This document shows, piece after piece, positions 29,601 to 37,700 of a stretch of 64,000 nucleotides of DNA. A model generated the notes under the pieces. That model ran no database searches and was not told where the DNA came from. It saw only the letters and a list, made by a program, of their open reading frames with translations. Each line of letters opens with the position of its first letter. Position 1 is the stretch's first letter. The DNA is from SXTU01 sp964496695 (lineage in GTDB: Bacteria > Verrucomicrobiota > Verrucomicrobiia > Limisphaerales > SXTU01): NCBI GenBank assembly GCA_964496695.1, contig CAZCBE010000007.1, positions 50,785 through 114,784 of the forward strand. The letters are read 5' to 3'. A program made the position numbers and the translations under genes.

Positions 29601-31498
29601 CGATTGCAGCGGACGGCACGCTGACCTTCACTCCGGCGCTCAACGCCTTTGGCTCCGCCACGGTGACAGTGCGGGCGCACGACGACGGCGGCACGGCCAA
29701 CGGTGGCGTGGACACGAGCGCGGCACAGACCTTCACCATCACGGTGACGGCGGTGAATGATGCGCCGAGCTTCACCCTCGCGGGCACCAATCAGGCCGCC
29801 TTCACCGCCGACGGCGCGGTCACGCAGGCGAACTGGCTCACCAACCTCCTCGCCGGTCCGGCGAACGAATCCGGCCAGACCGTGACGCTGACGGTGACCA
29901 ACAGCGACAACGCTCAGTTCACGGTGCAGCCCGCCATCGCGGCGGACGGCACGCTCACCTTCACCCCGGTGCTCGGTGCCTCGGGCATCGTGACTGTGGG
30001 CGTGATCGCCCAGGACAATGGCGGCACGGCTAATGGCGGGGTGGACACCAGCGTGGTGCATTACTTCACCATCTCCTTCGCCAACGTGAAGGTCTTCGTG
30101 AGCGACAGTCCGACCGTCGCGGCGGGCGACAGCGTGAGCGTGCCGGTGAGCCTGGCCGGCCTCGGCGTCGAGGGCGGCGTGGGCTTCACGCTCACGTTTG
30201 ATCCGACGCTCCTGAGCTTCAACAGCGTGAGCACCCCGGCGGGTCTGTCGCTGCTGGCGCAGGCTTCCCAGGCGGGCAGCGGGCGTGTGGGCATCGCGGT
30301 GAGCAAGCCGGTGGGCAGCACCTTCGCGGCGGGCACCAACCTAGTGATCACGGTGAGCTTCACCACGGCGGCGATCACGACCAACGCGGTCACGCCGGTC
30401 GGCTACAGTGACGCCATCGCCGTCCAGCAGGTGGCGGATGGCAGCGCGGGCATCCTCGCCCCGGTGCTGTGGGTGCCGGGCCAGGTGACCATCACGGCGG
30501 GCACGGCCGGCACGGGCACGCTCGAAGGCGATGTCTCGCCGCGGCCGGGCGGCAACGGCAACGTGACGGTGGCGGATGCCATCCAGATCGGCCGCTATGC
30601 CGCCGGGCTGGACACGATCACGAGCTTTGGGCCGAACAGCGAATTCCAACGCGCGGATTGCGCGCCGCTGGGCACCAAGGGTGATGGCGTGGTGACGGTC
30701 GCCGACTGGGTGCAGGCGCTGCGCTTCGCCGCCGGCATGGACACGCCGGGCCTTGCCGGTGGACCGACGGGTGACGGACCGTTGCTGCTGGGCTTGCGGG
30801 CCAACAGCCTGAAGCTCCCGGCGGGCAGCCGCACGGTGCGCGTGGCGGGTGGCGCTCTGGTTGCGGGGCGCGAGAATACCGTGACGGTGCAGATGGACGC
30901 ACAGGGCAACGAGGCGGGCGTGCAGTTCAGCCTCGAGTTCGACCCGTCCGTTCTGACCTTCGTCCGGGCGACGCTGGGCAGCGGGGCGGCGGGCGCTTCG
31001 TTTATGCCCAACTTGGGCAAGGTTGCGGCGGGCAAGCTCGGCCTTGTGCTGGTGATGCCGGCGGGTAGCAGCATTGCGGCCGGGATGCAGGACATCATCA
31101 CCCTGACCTTCAACGTCACGGGGAGCGGCAGCACAGCCATCACGGTGGCCACCAATTCCCAGAACACACCGCGTGAAGTGGCGGATGTAGCGGCCAATGT
31201 GCTCGGTGTGAACTATGTGGACGGCACCTTCAACATCGTCCTGCCGGTCGGCCTCAAGGCCGCCGGCATGGAGCGTGCGACGGACGGCTCACTGCGCCTC
31301 GTGGTGCGCAACAGCGACGGCACGGCGGTCACCGCCGTCCAGGCGGCGAAGTATCAGGTGCATGTCACGGCGAACCTCGGCGGGGCATGGACGCTCCTGC
31401 CCAACGCGCTGGTCGTTGAGAACGGCGCGCTCAAGATCGTGGACCCGGCGGCCAGCGGAGCCGGCCTGCGGCTCTACAAGCTGGTGGAAACGCCGTAA
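17675..31498 (+). CDS. Giant secreted multidomain repeat protein (4607 aa), paralogue 1
   Basis: A signal peptide (LLAALCVLTGVASAQ) is followed by two copies of an unrecognised domain of about 225-270 aa (nt about 17780-18545 and 18818-19640) separated by an Ig-like domain (YQWRKDGVAI). Sixteen cadherin/VCBS-like repeats of about 105 aa follow (V.EDSGA...GPANESGQ...LFS.QPAI...LTFTPAANA.G.ATVTVIAQDNGGTANGGVD...ITV..VNDAP). They are interrupted by two RCC1 propellers, three Asp-box propeller arrays and one CBM-like NGSFETG domain. The end carries cohesin-like, dockerin-like (two EF-hand-like units) and second cohesin-like domains, then a C-terminal domain ending LRLYKLVETP shared with paralogue 2. 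No catalytic motif is seen, so an extracellular adhesin or matrix role is likely (inference). Confidence 0.9.
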   Translation: MKTTPQARLSLYPLNLGVIRLLAALCVLTGVASAQTFQINTLTASNAVVVDVNGIAGDDRGGIAVSGSQVFYSGDAASVRASRNGLTGVTTLGVVREGLVTDLRTETVYLLANGTTPITPHSSSAMITTLLALDGLTGATNGTVITLSSSISVPTASNNGSVGVFAGWGRIVIHNGTRVYSIAIPTGVVTDLGAQTVPTRTGSETWAYWGVAELIGGETYLAYVQDSTKVVRRRVSNGAVTTIATFSNLGDMASFTVVPALNRWYFHNESGGQFGSVAELLGYADATFTLPTEAPTISSQPAGLLIVNTEAAAFSVSAIGTDPLRYQWRKDGVAIANATNTTFALPSALVSDSGGYTVVITNNYGAVTSSVAVLTVEPITTDLLKITSLRTNNFFVVDPLNFAGDDRGGLVVTDQKIFLRGDDSVGSFNVTNLGSGIRLGTNNGANTNFFFYDSMIGDLRSRKVYLLANGSTAIGVHGGTATTLIEIHGSNGVPVGSPISLSAGIGLPDGQNAGGQYSGKVGLFSGWGRLVVHNGTNAFSIDPTTGTVTDFGAMTTPVRSLPQPAESWAYWGVAEYYGGTVKLVYGRDATSIVRSTVPSGTVEVIGTFSNVHDLANLTVVPTMNRWYFHNESVNQFTNYGNYGAEVLGYADATFLFQSQTAITFAANPVTVLEDSGASATSSFVTLVPGGTASYVVTNDSNALFSVQPAISAVGTLTFTPAANANGTAVLGVTALNSSSVQVGTGTFTITVTPVNDAPTVTLAAGSVTVSEDSGAQAVAAFATTSAGPANEAGQSVTLTTVTNNNNALFSAQPAISAAGVLTFTAAANAYGSATVTVIAQDNGGTLNGGADTSAPQFFTITVTPVNDAPSVGFASNVVVLEDSGTASLTGFASFTTGPANESGQTLVGYAVANNNSGLFSSPPAINTSGVLTFTPAANANGVATVTVIAQDDGGTANGGVDLTTNTFTITVTAVNDAPSFALGFYTGLITNSFVTAWGAEDHGASTVPPILTDVTAVASGTFHSLALKRDGTVVAWGDAPMSTVPGGLSGVTAIASGWNHSLALKNDGTVIAWGGNSEGQSTVPPGLDNVVAIAGGFNVSMAAKSDGTVVAWGQADFGQLTIPGGLANVIAVAAGYHSVALKGDGTVVVWGGADEGELNMPPDLSGVTAIAAGNNHTVALKSDGTVVAWGNNSQGQTNVPAGLTNVIAIAAGSHHSLALKSDGTVVAWGRNNAGQSDVPVGLVNVTGIAGGVGQGQGHSLAIVSTFSTNGIVVNEDSGAFTLALAATNIVAGPADESGQVVSFVVTNDNNALFTSQPAVSTAGTLTFTPAANAFGSATITVIAQDNGGTANGGVDTSAAQTFTITVNAVNDAPSVTYVTNNVLVLEDSGAFSSGAGFAAFSPGPANESAQTLVGYTVANSNEGLFTVQPALAADGTLTFTVATATNGSATVTVIAQDSGGTANGGVDKSTNTFTITVAGVNHAPSFALASATVTVLEDAGAQSVPGFGTSILAGPANEAAQVVSFTVTNDANALFLVQPALNGAGTLTFTPAVNAYGSATVTVIAHDDGGTANGGVDTSAAQTFTLTVTSVNDAPVIGFASNVVVLEDSGAASLAGFAAITTGPANESGQMFLGLTVANDNPSLFSVAPALSGGTLTFTPAANAYGSATVTVIAQDDGGTANGGVDKATNTFLVTVTAVNDAPLITFASNVVVQQDSSAASLGTFAAITTGPANESGQSITNLAVSNDNTALFSAQPSLMGGTLTFTPALNAIGTATVTVIAQDNGGTDNGGVNVATNTFTISVIGVNHAPTFTLRPVNTQSSLLNNGSFETGSFSGWIATDTANTSPTLAVRANGTNLGFFNVSSSDGTYSATHGFSGANAGSISLAQDVTLPPGGGAALSFTYRAAWQTFSAAGDRVFRFAVQPAGGGADLYSQTVLTVAPNAFGFQTTNTPVTVDLSAFAGQTVRVVFVTDIAAGDAGNGSFQLDNVQLSATTPDFTVYESTGASTTLNFATNILAGPPSELAQTVTFTVTNNNNALFSSQPAIAVDGTLTFALAFNSNGVATVTVYAHDNGGTANGGVDTSVAHTFTITVLPINSAPQISFNTANLVVNEDRGPYSAALATFSRGPADEAGQSITNVVTANNNSGLFSVQPSVSTSGVLTFTPAANSNGVATVTVIAQDNGGTANGGVNLATNSFTLTVTAVNDAPSFALPAGPPVAAGAVWTAQASGSQQWSRVVASADGTKLAAIYWGGLIHTSTDSGATWTPQVNSGSRNWIGLASSADGTKLAAAVNGGGIYTSADSGATWTLQAGAGTRGWGNLGMSPDGSRLMASGYFIPAYGSTDGGVTWTQVQTSRQWGPITIATDGLKVSMVETGGPIWTSLNFGTNWFTGTGTAGNLNPLAASADGTKLVTASAQGGTIYTSTNTGTNWTSRESQRTWIALASSADGSFLVAAVQNGLIYTSSDSGVTWTPQPGSGSRNWSSLAMSADGSKMFATDGSGFIYSSGAGFGPYVVTVLEDSGAYTGGANFATSISPGPADESTQVVDFLVSNNNNALFSAQPALAADGTLTYTLAANAFGSAVVTVRAHDNGGTDNGGVDTSAAQTFTLNVTNVNDAPSITLGTTTVTVNEDSGAYSGALATFAKGPANESGQSITNVTVTGNSNPGLFSVAPAVSTSGVLTFTPALNANGSATVTITAQDNGGTANGGVDLSAPVSFTITVGPVNDAPGFAIPGGTPVGQSLLAWGRNTKGQLGDATLTDRHSPVQIGTSTEWQSLSAGFEHTVAVKTDGTLWAWGNNDSGQLGDGTTTQRSSPVQIGTGTDWRRVAAGYAHTLAIKADGTLWTWGWNAFGQLGTGSYADSLIPVQVGTATDWQSVTASYYFTVALKVNGTLWAWGENGAGQLGDSNAQRNSPTQVGTATDWQSMSLGSGYTMAVKTDGTLWAWGGNDWGQLGDGTTTTRRTPVQIGTATNWRSVSAGDSSTLAVKTDGTLWGWGWNGYGQLGNGSSSPSSIPVQSGTATDWLDVDAGGTHVLAVKTDGTLWASGDNSRGQLGDGTTSNRATPVRVGSVVNGQLVRAGYYHSVALSGLAIAGPHTLTVAEDSGAYIGSGFATSILVGPADEAAQAVDFLVSNDNNALFSSQPAIAADGTLTFTPAANAFGTATVTVRAHDDGGTANGGVDTSAAQTFTITVTAVNDAPTVAFNTNNVVALEDSGANSVSGFASVTSYGAGETGQTLVGHVVTAANTALFSVQPVINTSGVLTFTPATNANGSTTVTVVSQDSGGTANGGVDQTTNTFTITVVSVNDAPSFGIPVGVAAAPGGDTWTAQTGSGTDYWQSIASSADGTKLAVVSGLGKIHTSTDSGVTWTARLTDANRNWRSIASSTDGTKLAAVNYNGQIYTSTDSGATWTARETIRYWWAIASSADGTKLVAANFNAGSGGYLYTSTDSGATWTERLNDFGRPWRGVASSADGTKLVAVAENSQVYTSTDSGVTWTARDSSRNWQGVASSADGTKLVAFVSAGQLYISTDSGVTWTARDSNRNWTSVASSSDGSRLLASVNNGNLYTSADSGATWTARDSTRTWQCVASSADGSKLAAGVYNGSIYTSAGAGVGGGGGAVGETWTPRDSVRLWARVASSADGTKLLAATWGLGRLYTSTDSGVTWTERASERAWYQVASSADGTKLVASPGGGPQDYVYTSTDSGVTWTPRLTDATRSWTGLASSADGTKLVAVAGGSQIFTSTDSGETWTARDSARSWTSVASSADGTKLAAAVGGGLIYTSTDSGVTWAAQPGSGSHGWYYLASSADGTKLIAADFTFSSGYIYTSADSGVTWTARLTDAGRPWRTVASSADGNTLLAAGIDTQLYVSTDAGATWTARDSVRGLWDGLAISADGSKLVAAAYNDRIYTSTGGGGGGGSAAYVLSVLEDSGAYTGGANFATSISAGPADESAQVVDFLVSNDNNALFSSQPAIAADGTLTFTPALNAFGSATVTVRAHDDGGTANGGVDTSAAQTFTITVTAVNDAPSFTLAGTNQAAFTADGAVTQANWLTNLLAGPANESGQTVTLTVTNSDNAQFTVQPAIAADGTLTFTPVLGASGIVTVGVIAQDNGGTANGGVDTSVVHYFTISFANVKVFVSDSPTVAAGDSVSVPVSLAGLGVEGGVGFTLTFDPTLLSFNSVSTPAGLSLLAQASQAGSGRVGIAVSKPVGSTFAAGTNLVITVSFTTAAITTNAVTPVGYSDAIAVQQVADGSAGILAPVLWVPGQVTITAGTAGTGTLEGDVSPRPGGNGNVTVADAIQIGRYAAGLDTITSFGPNSEFQRADCAPLGTKGDGVVTVADWVQALRFAAGMDTPGLAGGPTGDGPLLLGLRANSLKLPAGSRTVRVAGGALVAGRENTVTVQMDAQGNEAGVQFSLEFDPSVLTFVRATLGSGAAGASFMPNLGKVAAGKLGLVLVMPAGSSIAAGMQDIITLTFNVTGSGSTAITVATNSQNTPREVADVAANVLGVNYVDGTFNIVLPVGLKAAGMERATDGSLRLVVRNSDGTAVTAVQAAKYQVHVTANLGGAWTLLPNALVVENGALKIVDPAASGAGLRLYKLVETP
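20641..21465 (+). other. RCC1-type propeller cassette 1 within giant gene 1
   Basis: About seven units of the form HSLALKSDGTVVAWG...VP.GL..V.AIAAG, period about 41 aa, fit the RCC1 beta-propeller fold. The cassette lies between a repeat ending NDAPSF and one beginning NEDSGAF. Confidence 0.85.
24343..25200 (+). other. Asp-box (BNR/sortilin-like) propeller cassette 1 within giant gene 1
   Basis: Units of about 43 aa carry W..LASSADGTKLAA......IYTSTDSGATWT, where S-T-D-S-G-x-T-W is the Asp-box motif of sialidase/Ycf48-like propellers. The sialidase catalytic arginines cannot be identified, so it is probably structural. Confidence 0.85.
25903..26940 (+). other. RCC1-type propeller cassette 2 within giant gene 1
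   Basis: Seven units of about 50 aa have the form VAVKTDGTLWAWG.N..GQLGDGTTT.R..PVQIGT.TDWQSVSAG. This is the longer RCC1 type, unlike cassette 1, and it resembles the propeller of giant gene 2. Confidence 0.88.
27646..29430 (+). other. Two consecutive Asp-box propeller arrays within giant gene 1
   Basis: Array one (27646-28520) and array two (28540-29430) each hold about seven STDSGVTWTARDS-type Asp-box units and end in a Gly-rich linker (GAGVGGGGGAVG and GGGGGGGSAAY). Successive units are highly similar in DNA, so assembly and copy number here deserve caution. Confidence 0.85.
30086..31240 (+). other. Cohesin-like / dockerin-like / cohesin-like C-terminal module of giant protein 1
   Basis: VKVFVSDSPTVAAGDSVSVP with EGGVGFTLTFDP begins a cohesin-like beta domain (about 30086-30500). 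LEGDVSPRPGGNGNVTVADA and ADCAPLGTKGDGVVTVADW are two EF-hand-like loops of a dockerin-like unit (about 30516-30755). A second cohesin-like domain follows (about 30830-31215, GNEAGVQFSLEFDPSVLTF). Confidence 0.75.
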
Positions 31499-31503
31499 AT
31501 CGA

Positions 31504-31533
31504 GGGCACGCCCCGGGCGTGCCCATTTTCTTT
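31504..31533 (+). terminator. Rho-independent terminator after giant gene 1
   Basis: A perfect 9-bp stem (GGGCACGCC / GGCGTGCCC) with a 3-base loop is followed by ATTTTCTTT, starting 6 bases after the stop codon. Confidence 0.75.
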
Positions 31534-31555
31534 AGCGGCCTCGTGTGAGGCTGCG

Positions 31556-31606
31556 ACGGGCTTCAGCGGCAAAACAACGTGTGCCCGCTGAAGCCCGTTC
31601 CTTTTT
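31556..31606 (+). terminator. Second hairpin with T-run downstream of giant gene 1
   Basis: ACGGGCTTCAGCGGC (31556-31570) pairs with GCCCGCTGAAGCCCGT (31583-31598), followed by TTCCTTTTTTG. It may be a back-up terminator or another intergenic inverted-repeat element. Confidence 0.5.
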
Positions 31607-31650
31607 TGCGGAAATGATTGGTCGGCCGGAAATGCTGGTTTTAAGAGTCT

Positions 31651-31716
31651 CAGGAATACTCCTAGAGCTATTCAGGGATATTCGCTCTTGGCGGATGGCA
31701 GCTCTGGGGTAGTGTC
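31651..31716 (+). promoter_or_regulatory. Putative regulated promoter of giant gene 2
   Basis: CAGGAATACTCCTAG (31651-31665) precedes TTGGCG at 31688-31693, a 16-base spacer and TAGTGT at 31710-31715. It matches the arrangement upstream of giant gene 1 in sequence and nearly exact spacing, while the surrounding bases differ. Confidence 0.55.
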
Positions 31717-31773
31717 AGAGCCATTCGGCGCTTTATTGGAAGTCTTTAAAGTTAGGTAAAATCGGAAGCTCGT

Positions 31774-34700
31774 ATGAACCCAAACGAACCGGTCCTCGCC
31801 CGCTCCCTGACGCGGCTGACTTTTTTTCACACCCGGATCTGGCTCGCCTTCGCCGCCTGCCTCCTCGGCGTGGCCGCGCCGGCACAGGACTTCCAGATCA
31901 CCTCGCTCACCACGAACAACGCGCTCACCGTCGAGATGAACGCGCTCACGGGTGACGACCGCGGTGGCATCGCCGTCAGCGGCTCGCAGGTCTTTCTCAC
32001 AGGTGATGCAGCGACCGCACGCATCGGCCGGACGAACCTGACCGGTGGCGTGGGTCTGGGCGTGGTCCGCGACGGGCTGGTGGCGAACTTGCACACGGAG
32101 ACGGTTTACCTGCTCGCGAACGGCGCGACTCCCATTGTCACCGGCGGTGGCACGGTGAACGCGCTCCTCGAACTGGACGGAGCCACCGGGGTGACCAATG
32201 GCCGGACCACCACCCTCTCGGCCAGCATCCCGCTCACCGGGGCTTCCGCCTCGGTCGGCATTTTTTCGGGCTGGGATCGCATCGTCCTCCACAACGGCAC
32301 GACCGTCTATCACATCAGCCTGCCCTCCGGCACCGTGACGACGCTGGGCACGATGGGCATCCCCACCCGGACGCAGTCCGAGAGCTGGGCCTATTGGGGC
32401 GTGGCGGAGAATGTCGGGGCGGAAATCCGCATCGTCTATGTCCGGAGCGGCACGGCCATCGCGCGGACAGTGGTGCCCGCCGGCACGACGACGACGGTCG
32501 CGACGTTTGCGAACCTGAACGACATGGCGAGCATCACCGTGAGCGTGCCGCTGGGCCGCTGGTATTTCCACCATGAGGGCGGCTCGCAGTTCGGTTCGCG
32601 GGATGAGACGCTCGGCTACGCGGACGCGACCTTCATCTCCCCGCCCGCCGTGCCGTTCATCACGCAGGAGCCGGTCAATGTCACGGTGCTGCCGACGGAG
32701 CCGGCGAGCTTCTCGGTGGATGCGTCGGGCTCGCTCCCGCTGACCTACCAGTGGAAGAAGAACGGCACGAACATCGCCGGCGCGACGAGCGCCACCTACT
32801 CCTTCACCACGGTGACGGAGGGCGATGCCGGAACCTACTCGGTGGGGATCACGAATGCCTTCGGCGGCCTGGTCAGCTCGAATGCGACCCTCACGGTGAG
32901 CACGCTGGACCTGGAGACCTTCAAGGTGCGCACGCTCACCACGAACAACCTCATCACCGTCAACCCGTCGGCGCAGACGGGCGACGACCGCGGCGGCATC
33001 GCGGCGTCCGACTCGCGGGTCTTCCTGCGCGGTGATGAATACACCGGCAGCTTCGGAGTGACGAACCTCTCCGGTGCATCGCGTGTGCAAGTCGTGAGTG
33101 GCGTGCTGACGAACTTCCCCGGCTACGAGGCGCTCGTGTCTGATCTGCGCACGGCCAAGGTCTATCTGCTCGCGAATGGCACGGCTCCCCTGGGCATCAG
33201 CGGCGGCACGGTCACGCGGCTGCTGGAACTGGACGCGACCTCTGGCCTGACGAACGGAAACTTCGTCGCGCTCGACACGCCGGTTGTCCTGCCGGGCGGC
33301 GGGCTCTACACCGCGACGGTGGGCATCCTGGCGGGCTGGGGCCGCATCGGCCTGCACACCGGGACGAACCTCTGGTCCGTCCGCCTGTCCGATGGCGCGG
33401 TGACGAACCATGGGGCGATGAGCCAGCCGACGCGCCTGGCCACGGAGAGCTGGGCCTACTGGGGCCTGCTGGAGAACTGGGGCGGCAACTACTATGTGGT
33501 GCATACGCGCGACGCGCAGCGCATCGTCCGCACGCGTGTGCCCGACGGCGTGGCGGCCACCGTGGCGACGTTCAACAACCTGAACGACATGGCGAACTTC
33601 ACCGTGGGCGTCACCAACGGCCGCTGGTTTTTCCACAACGAGTCCGTCTCGCAGTTCAGCGCGAACCCGAACTACGGCGAGGAACTCCTCGGCATGGCGG
33701 ACGCGGCCTTCATCTACCAGCCGCCCGCGCCGACCATCGTCTCGCACCCGACGAATCTGACCGTGACCATCGGCACCACCGCCACCTTCAACGTGGCCGC
33801 CATCGGCACGCCGCCGCTCTTTTATCAGTGGCGCAAGGGCGGGGTGGACCTCCTCAACCAGACCAACACGACGCTCGTCATCAACAACGCGCAGTTGACG
33901 GACGCGGGCAACTACACCGCCTTCGTGAGCAACCTCTCCGGCAACGCCACGAGTTCCAACGCGGTCCTCACCGTCGTGACCAACGCGGCCCCGACGCTCA
34001 ACCCCATTGCCGCGGTCAGCATCCTGGAGGACGCGGGTGTGCAGACCGTGAGCCTCTCCGGCATCGGGCCCGGCGCGGCGCATGAGGGCGGGCAGACCTT
34101 GACGGTCTCAGCCGTTTCGGACAACCCGTCGCTCGTCGAGACCTTTGGCATCAGTTATGCCGGTCTCACCACGGGCACGCTGTCGTTCCGCACGGTCACC
34201 AACGCCAACGGCACGGCAGTCATCAGCGTGATTGTCACGGACAACGGCGGCACGGCGGCTGGCGGCGTGAACGCAGTGACGAACAGCTTCACCCTGACGG
34301 TGACGAATGTGAACGACGCGCCCATCGTGGTGTTCCCGACCAACAATCTGGTCGTGCCAGAGGGCCTGCCTATTTCCGCCACTGTGGTGAGCAACGCCTA
34401 CGCCTTCGTCAGCGCGGGTGCGACGAACGAAGCCGGGCAAGTCCTGACCCTCACCGTCACGAACAGCAATCCCTTCCTCTTCTCGATCCCGCCGACGCTG
34501 GACCTCGCGGGCAACCTGTCCTTCACGCTGCAGCCCTACCTGTTCGGCACCAACGTCGTGACCGTGGTGGCGACGGACGACGGCGGGACGAACTACGGCG
34601 GCAGGGACACCACGGTGGCCACGCTCACCATCACCGTCCTGTCCGTGAACAACCAGCCCGCTGTCAGTGTCAGGCCGGGTCAGAATGGGCCGGATACCGT

Positions 34701-37700
34701 GGTCGTGCTCGAGGATTCCGGGCCGCAGCGGGTGACGAACTGGTTGCAACGGTATTCGCTCACCCAGCATTATGATCCGACCTATTCCAATTCGATCCCT
34801 GTGTATCCGGGTGCGCCGAACGAGACCAACCAGACCTTCTCGTTTTTTATTGTCACGAACAACAACCCGTCGCTCTTCGTGGAAGGGCCGGCGATCAACC
34901 CGGACGGCATCCTGACCTTCACCCCGGCGAAGGATGTGTTCGGGACGGCCTTCTTCCAGTTCTACGTGATGGACAGCGGCGGCACCAATTTTGGCGGCAC
35001 CAACATCTCGGCGACGAACTTTTTCAGCATTCGCATCACTCCGGTCAATGATCCGCCGACCATGCTGTTGACGGACGGCTCCGCCCCGGGCGTGGTGGAC
35101 GGGAGCTTCGAGGGAGCCATCACTTTTTCCACCAACTACTTCACCAATGCGGTCCCTCCTGGGTGGACCGTGACAAATCTTGGGTCCGTCGCGCCCTACC
35201 CGGCGATTGCCAAGATTTTCCGAACTTTTGGTTACTCCGGATTTGGCATGATCGCTCAACCGCAGTTGTTTCACGGGATGAATGCGATGGCCCAGCCCTT
35301 CTGCACGCTGGTGCCGGGCGGAGAGACCAACCGGATGTATCAGGAAATCACCGTGACGGCGGCCAAGCCGGTGCTTTCCTTCAGCTACGAGGTGGCCTGG
35401 GACATGACCTATTACTTGACGAATTTCACCAAGCCGCGGGTTTTCCGGGTTTCCGTGCAGCCGGTCGGCGGCGGTGTTGCGCTGTTGAACGTGCCGGTGG
35501 TCACGGCGCTGCCGCAGACCACCTCGAGACATACCGACTATTATTCGGGCTTCCCTGATTATTCGCAGGGCGTGAAGCTGGGCTTTGTGGACCTGGCCGC
35601 CTTTGCCGGTCAACGGGTGCGGCTGTGCTTTGACTGGGAAGTTCCCGAGCCTGACCCCAACACTTTCAATATTGGGGCCACGAGCGGCGCCTTCCTCATG
35701 GATGACGTGCGGATGGTTCCGGCCAGCCGTTCCATCACGTCACTGACCATGAACGAGGATGAGACCCGCACCGTGTATCTGTCGGGCGTGTCCTTCGGGC
35801 CGCGCAATGAACTCGCCTTCGCCTACAACTATTATGGCAATGGCATCCTGGTGACCAACGTCCTCACCGCGACCTCCAGCGACACCAACGTGATCCGCGA
35901 CGTGGTCGTCGTTTACACGAACATTCTCTCCGGCACCGCGCAGCTTCACCTGGTGCCCGCGCCCCGGGCCAGCGGCACGGCGGTCATCACCGTGATCGCC
36001 AATGACATGGGCAGCATCCTGGATGGCGGCGTAGCGGCCACGACCAACACCTTCACCGTGACGGTCAACCCGGTGAACGACGTGCCGGTGATGCTCACCA
36101 ACCAGGTGGATGTCTTCCGCTCCACGCCGGGCGGTCTGGTGCCGGTGGGTAGTTTCACCAACAGCTCGGCCCTGTTGAACAACGGCAGCTTCGAGAGCGG
36201 GGATCTCACCGGCTGGATCAACTACAATGATCCGAACGTCCGGGTGCTGTTGACGGGGGAGACCGTCTTTCTCTCTCCGCTCACCAACGCGCCCACCGAG
36301 GGCGGGCGTGGCTTGTCGGCGTTCATCCCGCAGTTCTTCTATCTGGCTCAGGACGTGACCGTCCCGTTCGGCCACCCGGCGCTGCGGTTCGATTACCGGC
36401 TGGCGTGGAACCGGCAGGATTCCACCCCGATCCGCCCCGACGGCACCAACGTGCCCGGCACGTTCGAGGTGCTCATCGAGACGGCCGATAATTCTGGCAC
36501 CATCCTGGCCACCAATCTCGTGTTCAGCATGCCCGAGGGCACGCGCAACGAGGATAGCGGCCCGCGTCTGGGCAGCGTGGACCTGAGCGCCTATGCCGGC
36601 ACGACCGTGCGCGTCTCGTTCCGCGTGTTCAACAGCTATGGCTCCGGCTACGGCTACCCCGTGGGCATCAGCCTGCTGCTCGACAACGTGCGGCTGGCCA
36701 GCGGCCTCCCGGCACTCACCTTGCTGGAAGATGGCGGCCCCTACGTGCTCGCGTTCCCCGGGACCCATGCCGGCTCGCCCGAGGAATCCGCCCAGGTGCT
36801 CACGGCCTCGGCCAGTTCGGGCAACCCCGCCCTCCTGCCCGCGCCGGTCGCGAGCCTCGCGAACACGAACTTCCCCGCCGGCACGCTCTCCCTCACGCTG
36901 GGCAACGTGGCCAATGCCAATGGCTCCGGCTTCGTCACTGCCACGCTCCGGGACAACGGCGGCACGGCCAACGGCGGCGTGGACGGCGTGACGAACACCT
37001 TCTTCGTCACCTTCCTGCCGGTGAACGATCCGCCGAGCATCACCTTCACGACGAACAACGTGTCGGTGCTGGAGGACTCCAGCGCGTTCACCGGGACCAT
37101 TGTCGCCGGCACTTCGGTCGGCCCGACCAACGAGAACTACCAGACCGTCACGAACATTGTCGTGGTGGGCGTCAGCAACCCCTCGCTGTTCAGCGTCCAG
37201 CCGTCCATTTCGTTCGGCGGCACCCTGACCTTCACGCCCGCCACCAACGCCGTGGGCACCGCGACGGTGACCGTGCTCGTGCAGGATGACGGCGGCACGA
37301 CCAACGGCGGCGTGGACTTCAGCACGAACAGCTTCACCATCACGCTGCGGCCGGTGAACGACGCGCCGGCCTTCACGTTCTTGACCGGGGGCACGAGCGC
37401 CTCGAATTACAACGCCTTCGCCTGGGGTGACAACAACACCGGCGCACTGGGCCTTGGCTCCAACGGCCCGGCCGTCAACCTGCCGGCGGCAATCCTCAAC
37501 GCCGCCGGATTCACCAAGGTCGCCGCCGGCAATTTCCATTCCTTGGCGGTGAAGGCGGATGGGACCGCGTGGGCCTGGGGTGACAATACTTCGGGACAGT
37601 TGGGCGACGGCACGGGCACCAGCGCCTTTGTCCCGGTGCAGGTCCAGCGGCTGACGAACGTGGCCGTCATCGCGGCCGGCTCCGGCCACTCTTTGGCGGC

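Larger units (their letters stand above)
19660..30065 (+). repeat. Sixteen cadherin/VCBS-like coding repeats with inserted propellers
   Basis: Repeats occur in blocks: three at about 19660-20625, five at 21475-23110, two at 23670-24310, two at 25215-25870, two at 26960-27615 and two at 29450-30065. Each is about 105 codons and ends VNDAP or VNHAP. Some are almost identical in DNA (e.g. those at 27090-27280 and 29570-29760), implying recent duplication or gene conversion. Confidence 0.9.

Noticed and set aside
19660..30065. Tandem repeats that could suggest a CRISPR array or satellite
   Set aside because: Period is about 315 bases and always in frame; the repeats are protein-coding, with no short direct repeats and unique spacers.
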